From: Bacteroidales bacterium
GTDB taxonomy: Bacteria > Bacteroidota > Bacteroidia > Bacteroidales > UBA932
Direction of reading: 5' to 3'
NCBI GenBank assembly: GCA_017546125.1
Contig: JAFYXO010000022.1
Location: forward strand, 1 to 64,000
Length of the DNA: 64,000 bases
The notes below the pieces were generated by a model. That model was not told where the DNA came from. It searched no databases and saw only the letters and a program-made list of their open reading frames with translations. Of this stretch, positions 59,384-64,000 are shown one piece after another. Made by a program: the position numbers and the translations under genes. How positions within the stretch are numbered: position 1 is the stretch's first letter; each line of letters opens with the position of its first letter.

Positions 59384-60727
59384 ATGAAGAATGTATATTT
59401 CATAGGGATAGGTGGAATCGGGATGAGCGCTATCGCCCGATATTTCAAACATGCAGGATACTGTGTGTCGGGATATGACCGTACCCCAAGCAAACTTACT
59501 GCTGCTCTCGAGAGTGAGGGGATTGAGATCCACTACGAAGAGAGACCAGAACTTGTCCCAACAGACATCGATGAGACATTGGTCATATATACCCCGGCCA
59601 TCCCTAAAGATATGAAGGAGCTGGTGCTCGTATTCGAGAAAGGGTATAAAGTGGTCAAAAGGTCCCGCGCGCTTGGTGAAATTGCCTCTCAGCAAAAATG
59701 TCTTGCTATCGCAGGTACCCATGGTAAAACCACTACCAGCACACTATTGGCACACGTCCTCACCCATTGCGGAGAGGGCTGCAACGCCTTCTTGGGTGGA
59801 ATCTCCAAAAATTACCATACCAATCTTCTCCTTTCGAAGAACCCTGTGCTCGTAGCGGAAGCAGATGAATTTGACAGATCATTCCTGCAGCTCTATCCTG
59901 ACATAGCTGCCATAACATCGTGTGACGCTGACCACCTTGACATATACTCCGACCACGACCACGTGAAAGGGGCATTCAAAGAGTTTGCATCTCAAGTAAA
60001 AGGTGCCCTTGTGGTAAAAAAAGGGATTGACATCAGCTTTGATACCAAAGCCAAAATATACACATATAGCTACAACGAAGAGGCAGATTTCTACGCCACA
60101 GGCATCACCATCGACGAATGCGGATATTTCCATTTTACACTCTGCACTCCGATGGGGAATATTGATGGCTGCACAGTAGGGATTCCAGGATGGGTTAATG
60201 TGGAAAACGGCATTGCGGCGGCAGCCGTAGCTCTGCTTCACGGCACCTCACCAGAGGATGTGAAGAGTGGTCTTGCCTCGTTTGAAGGTGTAGAGAGGAG
60301 ATTTGATATCCACCTCAACACCCCAAAATGTTCATATATCGATGACTACGCACACCACCCAAAAGAGATCTCTGCTGCTATCAGCTCGATCAGAAACATA
60401 TTCCCAGGGAGGAGACTATGCGGTATTTTCCAGCCACATCTCTTTACCAGAACCAGAGATTTCTACCAGGAGTTTGCACAGAGTCTGAGCGCACTTGACG
60501 AGCTTGTCCTTCTCCCCATCTATCCTGCCAGAGAGCTTCCGATAGAGGGTGTGAACAGCGAGATGATTTTCGACCTTGTAACCATTGAGAACAAGAAAAT
60601 TGTATCTAAAGATGATCTTCTCAAGGAGATAGAATCCAGAGATATAGATATTCTTATTACCTTAGGGGCCGGAGATATAAATTTATTTATTGACCCACTT
60701 ACAGAAATACTTAAAAAGAGATTATAG
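59384..60727 (+). CDS. murC: UDP-MurNAc:L-alanine ligase
   Basis: 447 residues. N-terminal 'FIGIGGIGMSAIARYF', ATP loop 'IAGTHGKTTTSTLL' (about 106-119), 'EADEFDRSFLQLYPD' and 'DDYAHHPKEI' are MurC signatures. It adds the first stem amino acid. The unusual order murG-murC (MurC last of the Mur ligases) is the ordinary dcw order. Confidence 0.96.
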   Translation: MKNVYFIGIGGIGMSAIARYFKHAGYCVSGYDRTPSKLTAALESEGIEIHYEERPELVPTDIDETLVIYTPAIPKDMKELVLVFEKGYKVVKRSRALGEIASQQKCLAIAGTHGKTTTSTLLAHVLTHCGEGCNAFLGGISKNYHTNLLLSKNPVLVAEADEFDRSFLQLYPDIAAITSCDADHLDIYSDHDHVKGAFKEFASQVKGALVVKKGIDISFDTKAKIYTYSYNEEADFYATGITIDECGYFHFTLCTPMGNIDGCTVGIPGWVNVENGIAAAAVALLHGTSPEDVKSGLASFEGVERRFDIHLNTPKCSYIDDYAHHPKEISAAISSIRNIFPGRRLCGIFQPHLFTRTRDFYQEFAQSLSALDELVLLPIYPARELPIEGVNSEMIFDLVTIENKKIVSKDDLLKEIESRDIDILITLGAGDINLFIDPLTEILKKRL

Positions 60728-60729
60728 CG

Positions 60730-61539
60730 GTGTTAAGAAAGGTTTTGACATATATCGGTTGGTTTCTTCTGGTAGCACTCTTCGGTGCCTACTTCGTCTT
60801 CGCTTCACTTCTGAAAGTGAAGGGGAAAGAGGATGATGTATGCATAGGTGTAGAGGTCACAATACTGGACAGTACCATCAACAGATTTGTCTCCAAAGAG
60901 GAGGTAAAAGGGATCATAGCCTCTTCTGACCTTAGAGTGACCGACAAAAAGATAAAAGAGATCAACCCATACCAGCTGGAACAGCTCCTCAACAGGAGAA
61001 GTGCCATCAAATTCAGCGATGTGGCGATAGATCGCGAAGGGGTGCTCCATGTAGAGATTACCCAGCGCAGACCTCTTCTGAGGATACAGGGGGATGAGGG
61101 TGGATTCTATGTGGATGAATCGTGTTATCTCTTCCCACTTGTAAAAAGCTTTACATCGTATGTACCTGTTGTTACAGGGGAGATACCACTATCCTTGAAA
61201 GCCGGACAGAGGGGTAAAGTGGATGCAGAAGGGGAAAAGTGGCTTTCTACCATGTTAAATTTTGGTGAATACCTTAGAAATCACGAATTTTGGAATTCTC
61301 AAGTACAGCAGATTGATATCCTTCCAAATGGAGATATCGCCCTATACATGAGGGTCGGCGACCAGACAATCATCTTTGGTGAACTCTCTGACTGTGAAGA
61401 GAAATTCAAAAAGCTTGAAGCATTCTACAAGAATGTGGTCCCTATCCACGGATGGAACAAATATTCTGAGATAAATCTCAAATATGATGACCAGGTGGTT
61501 TGTACATTGAAAAAAGAAAAAAACGATAAAAAGATATGA
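60730..61539 (+). CDS. ftsQ: Cell division protein FtsQ
   Basis: 269 residues from a GTG at 60730, two bases after murC; no ATG is placed to keep the N-terminal helix (about 5-26, 'YIGWFLLVALFGAYFVF'). A POTRA-like domain follows (about 45-115, ending 'VLHVEITQRRPLLRI') and then the FtsQ beta domain. Bitopic membrane protein that links FtsL/FtsB and early division proteins. Overlaps ftsA by 4 bp (ATGA). Confidence 0.88.
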   Translation: MLRKVLTYIGWFLLVALFGAYFVFASLLKVKGKEDDVCIGVEVTILDSTINRFVSKEEVKGIIASSDLRVTDKKIKEINPYQLEQLLNRRSAIKFSDVAIDREGVLHVEITQRRPLLRIQGDEGGFYVDESCYLFPLVKSFTSYVPVVTGEIPLSLKAGQRGKVDAEGEKWLSTMLNFGEYLRNHEFWNSQVQQIDILPNGDIALYMRVGDQTIIFGELSDCEEKFKKLEAFYKNVVPIHGWNKYSEINLKYDDQVVCTLKKEKNDKKI

Positions 61540-62933
61540 GCAACTACGTAGCAGCTATTGATTTAGGCACCACTAAAGTGGCTACCATCGTAGGTGAAAA
61601 ATCTGCGGGTGGTATCAAAATTATCGCCTACAGCGAATTCCCCTCTGATGGGATCAAACGTGGAGAAGTGATCAATATCCAGAAGGTATTGAATGCACTT
61701 ACCCCCACCATAGACTCTGTCAACAAACAGATAGAAGATGAAGATTTCGAATTGACAGAAGTGTATGTAGGTATTGCCGGACAGGCAATCAGATGTACAT
61801 CTGCATCCAACAAGAAGATAAGGATGTTCCCTCAGGATATTATCAGAGAGAGTGAGGTAAGCGGATGGACCAAGGAGATGTATAACTACAGCGTAAATCC
61901 CGGAGAAAGAGTACTGCACGTAATCCCCCAATCATACAACGTAGACGAGCACATGTATATCTCAGAGGCTGCCGGTATGATCGGCAAAGATGTGGAGGCA
62001 TTTTTCCGCCTGTTTGTAGGTAGGGCAAATGCTGTCAAATCATGCGCTGAGGTGATCCACCGGAAAGGGCTCAAGATTCAGAGGATGTTGCTCGAGCCTA
62101 TCGCATCTGCCAGAGCTGTAATCTCTGAAGAGGATATGGAACTTGGAGTGGCTGTAGTGGATATTGGTGGAGGAACATCTGACTTGCTCATAATTGAAGA
62201 CAATATCGTAAGACATACAGCTGTAATCCCATTTGGTGGAAAATCTATCACTGAAGATATCCGTCAGGTGTGCGGCGTATCATTCAAGGATGCCGAAATA
62301 CTGAAAAAACAACACGGATCTTGCTTGAGCGAATATGCTCAGGAGTCAAAAGTGATCAACATTCCCGGCAGGGATGGAACCACCTCAAAACAGATCTCAT
62401 TCAAACTTCTGGCATCTGTAATAGAGGCGAGGGTAAGTGAAATACTTGCTACTGTTGCATACGAGATAGAGCAATCGGGATTCAAAGGGAAACTTCGTGC
62501 CGGTATAGTTCTGACAGGTGGTTCATCAAGGATCAACCATATCCAGATTCTGGCAAGGCATATCCTTGGCGGTGAGGTAAGACTGGCTCAGCCAGACACT
62601 TTCAGCATCATGTCCACATCTGTAGAAGAGGTGTTCAAACCAAGCTGCTCGACAGCAGTAGGTCTGGTTTTGAAAGGATTTGATGTTCTGGATGGTATCG
62701 ATATGGATACTCTGTCAATCCCTGCTCCGGTAGAGACCAAGGAGGAAGTGGTAGAGACCAATCTGTTCGGAGAGGTGACACCTTCAACTAATGGTGATAG
62801 CCAGGATACCAAAGGTGGCAAAAACAAACCTGCACCGGCAAAACCCAAAAAGAAACTTAAGGATCTTTTGAAAGGTACAATTGGAGATATAGGTGATATA
62901 TTTGGCACAGCAGAGGCCGATGACGAAGCATAA
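61536..62933 (+). CDS. ftsA: Cell division protein FtsA
   Basis: 465 residues, actin-like ATPase: phosphate loop 1 'AIDLGTTKVATIVG' (7-20), the 1C/SHS2-type domain, phosphate 2 'VVDIGGGTSDLLII' (about 206-219) and adenosine loop 'IVLTGGSSRINHI'. The C-terminal tail after a Lys/Pro-rich linker ('KKKLKDLLKGTIGDIGDIFG') can act as the amphipathic membrane-targeting helix. It anchors FtsZ to the membrane. ftsZ follows 13 bp later. Confidence 0.96.
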   Translation: MSNYVAAIDLGTTKVATIVGEKSAGGIKIIAYSEFPSDGIKRGEVINIQKVLNALTPTIDSVNKQIEDEDFELTEVYVGIAGQAIRCTSASNKKIRMFPQDIIRESEVSGWTKEMYNYSVNPGERVLHVIPQSYNVDEHMYISEAAGMIGKDVEAFFRLFVGRANAVKSCAEVIHRKGLKIQRMLLEPIASARAVISEEDMELGVAVVDIGGGTSDLLIIEDNIVRHTAVIPFGGKSITEDIRQVCGVSFKDAEILKKQHGSCLSEYAQESKVINIPGRDGTTSKQISFKLLASVIEARVSEILATVAYEIEQSGFKGKLRAGIVLTGGSSRINHIQILARHILGGEVRLAQPDTFSIMSTSVEEVFKPSCSTAVGLVLKGFDVLDGIDMDTLSIPAPVETKEEVVETNLFGEVTPSTNGDSQDTKGGKNKPAPAKPKKKLKDLLKGTIGDIGDIFGTAEADDEA

Positions 62934-62940
62934 AGGAGGT
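62932..62940 (+). promoter_or_regulatory. Strong Shine-Dalgarno sequence before ftsZ
   Basis: aaaggaggt lies 6 bp before the ftsZ ATG (62947). It is a near-perfect anti-SD match, rare in this window, where most starts lack one. It decides the ftsZ start and suggests high translation of FtsZ relative to FtsA. Confidence 0.75.
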
Positions 62941-62946
62941 AATTTT

Positions 62947-64000
62947 ATGGGTGACGATTTGAATTTAGTTCCAGATTCATGGAAAATCAAGAAAACCATC
63001 ATTAAGGTGGTAGGTGTCGGCGGAGGCGGATGCAACGCTGTCAACCAAATGTTTAGAGACGGTATCAACGATGTGGACTTTCTGGTTTGTAACACAGACA
63101 GCCAGTCATTGATAGACTCCCCTATTATCGAGAAGCTTCAGCTCGGTGAAGGTCTTGGTGCCGGTTGCGATCCCGATGAGGGACGCAGACTTGCCGTAGA
63201 GAAAATAGACGAAATCAAGAGAAGACTTGATGACGGCACCAAAATGCTGTTCATCACCGCCGGAATGGGTGGTGGTACAGGTACAGGTGCTGCACCGGTA
63301 ATCGCCAAGATAGCAAAAGAGATGGGAATTCTCACCATCGCTGTAGTGACCCAACCATTCCACGATGAAGGTACAGAGTTCCTCAGAAGGGCATATGAAG
63401 GTATTCAGGAACTGGCCAAAAACGTGGACTCCCTACTTATTATCGACAACCAGAAGATATACGACATATATGGTGATCTTGACATTTGGGATGCCTTCCC
63501 AAAAGCCGATGCTGTATTGAAAACTGCTATCAAAGGTATTGCTGAGATTATCACAGGTCACGGATATATCAACGTCGACTTCGCCGATGTACGCCGAGTA
63601 ATGAAAGACAGCGGTATGGCGATTATGGGTTCAGGCCAGGCCAATGGTTCAGACAGAGCCCGTAAGGCAGTGGAGAGGGCCTTTACCTCCCCCCTTATCA
63701 AAGACTATAGCCTCAAATCTGCCAAAAACGTACTTATCAACATCACATCAAGCCGTGAGAACTCCCTCAAAATGTCTGAGATGGAGCAAATCATCAGCTA
63801 TGTGACAGAGTACACCGGCAACGCTTTCAACTTCAAACGCGGTGTCGCTTATGATGACAACATGGAGGCCGGAACCATCAGTGTCACCATTGTAGCTACC
63901 GGCATATTGGTACACCTGACCCCTCCACCTGCATTCCAGAAAGCTAGGGATATGGGAGATGAAGTGGATCTTGACGATGTGGAGATCTCTGTAAAGGAGG
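62947..64000 (+). CDS. ftsZ: Cell division protein FtsZ, cut by window end
   Basis: 351 codons are visible from ATG 62947 and the frame is still open at 64000, so the C-terminal linker and tail are missing. Tubulin-like GTPase: 'VVGVGGGGCNAVNQM' near 22-36, the signature GGGTGTG at 108-114, 'NTDSQSL' and the T7-region 'NVDFADVRRVM' (catalytic Asp). It polymerises into the Z-ring. Last visible gene of the dcw cluster. Confidence 0.97.
   Translation, partial: MGDDLNLVPDSWKIKKTIIKVVGVGGGGCNAVNQMFRDGINDVDFLVCNTDSQSLIDSPIIEKLQLGEGLGAGCDPDEGRRLAVEKIDEIKRRLDDGTKMLFITAGMGGGTGTGAAPVIAKIAKEMGILTIAVVTQPFHDEGTEFLRRAYEGIQELAKNVDSLLIIDNQKIYDIYGDLDIWDAFPKADAVLKTAIKGIAEIITGHGYINVDFADVRRVMKDSGMAIMGSGQANGSDRARKAVERAFTSPLIKDYSLKSAKNVLINITSSRENSLKMSEMEQIISYVTEYTGNAFNFKRGVAYDDNMEAGTISVTIVATGILVHLTPPPAFQKARDMGDEVDLDDVEISVKE

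Noticed and set aside
1-64000. CRISPR array or rRNA genes
   Set aside because: No regularly spaced repeats of 24-40 bp and no rRNA-like sequence were seen; the tandem repeats found are short and contiguous without spacers.

Overview
The window is a 64-kb stretch of a Bacteroidetes chromosome, most likely of the order Bacteroidales. The evidence is the promoter signature TAnnTTTG in front of many genes, weak or absent Shine-Dalgarno sequences, and Bacteroidetes-type gene neighbourhoods: ileS/dksA-like/lspA, a dcw cluster without murF, murB or ddl, DUF4783 and CvpA proteins, and a glycogen synthase-phosphorylase fusion. No species can be named from the sequence alone.

Layout. 1-1030: end of a probable integrated element, with an integrase N-terminus on the left, stem-loops and repeats, a 17-bp copy of the tRNA-Ser 3' end, and tRNA-Ser(UGA) with its own promoter and terminator. 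1035-5576 (minus): lspA, a DksA-like regulator gene and ileS, whose product has an altered HIGH signature (GIHH). 5647-6141: cvpA-like gene with a strong terminator. 6242-11299 (plus): a compact peptide-export operon, made of a 46-codon membrane ORF, a C39-peptidase ABC exporter, two double-glycine leader peptides, a TolC-like outer-membrane protein and an HlyD-like adaptor. It overlaps the housekeeping gene tsaB. 11962-27364 (minus): one long, tightly packed array. From promoter to end it runs xseA, xseB, glycogen genes (branching enzyme, debranching enzyme, GT4 glycosyltransferase, GH57, synthase-phosphorylase fusion), ribF, a hypothetical gene, greA, a HIT protein gene and a thioredoxin-fold lipoprotein gene.

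27415-31399 (plus): engB, prs, nadE, a small Cys-rich membrane protein gene and der. After a DUF4783 gene on minus come rlmH and a very large NtrY-like histidine kinase gene. The kinase gene meets, tail to tail and overlapping by 20 bp, an NtrC-like regulator gene whose product has no HTH domain and a GAFTSA loop. 37091-38206 is an unusual 1.1-kb non-genic stretch with promoters, hairpins, repeats and tiny ORFs. 38207-41926 (plus): cmk-ispH, efp and a transglutaminase-like lipoprotein gene. 41927-42320 holds a terminator, short tandem repeats and a large nested inverted repeat. 42321-45053 (minus): O-methyltransferase, M16 peptidase and an exported protein. 45117-47679 (plus): dnaX and lptB. 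47696-49036 (minus): M23 peptidase. 49189 to the right edge (plus): the dcw cluster mraZ-rsmH-ftsL-ftsI-murE-mraY-murD-ftsW-murG-murC-ftsQ-ftsA-ftsZ, with ftsZ cut by the window edge.

The most interesting locus is the two-peptide export operon. It encodes a complete Gram-negative type I secretion path (inner-membrane peptidase-transporter, adaptor, outer-membrane channel) together with two small peptides. Both have textbook double-glycine leaders, and both mature parts contain a GxxxG motif, as in two-peptide (class IIb) bacteriocins. The function is inferred, not shown.
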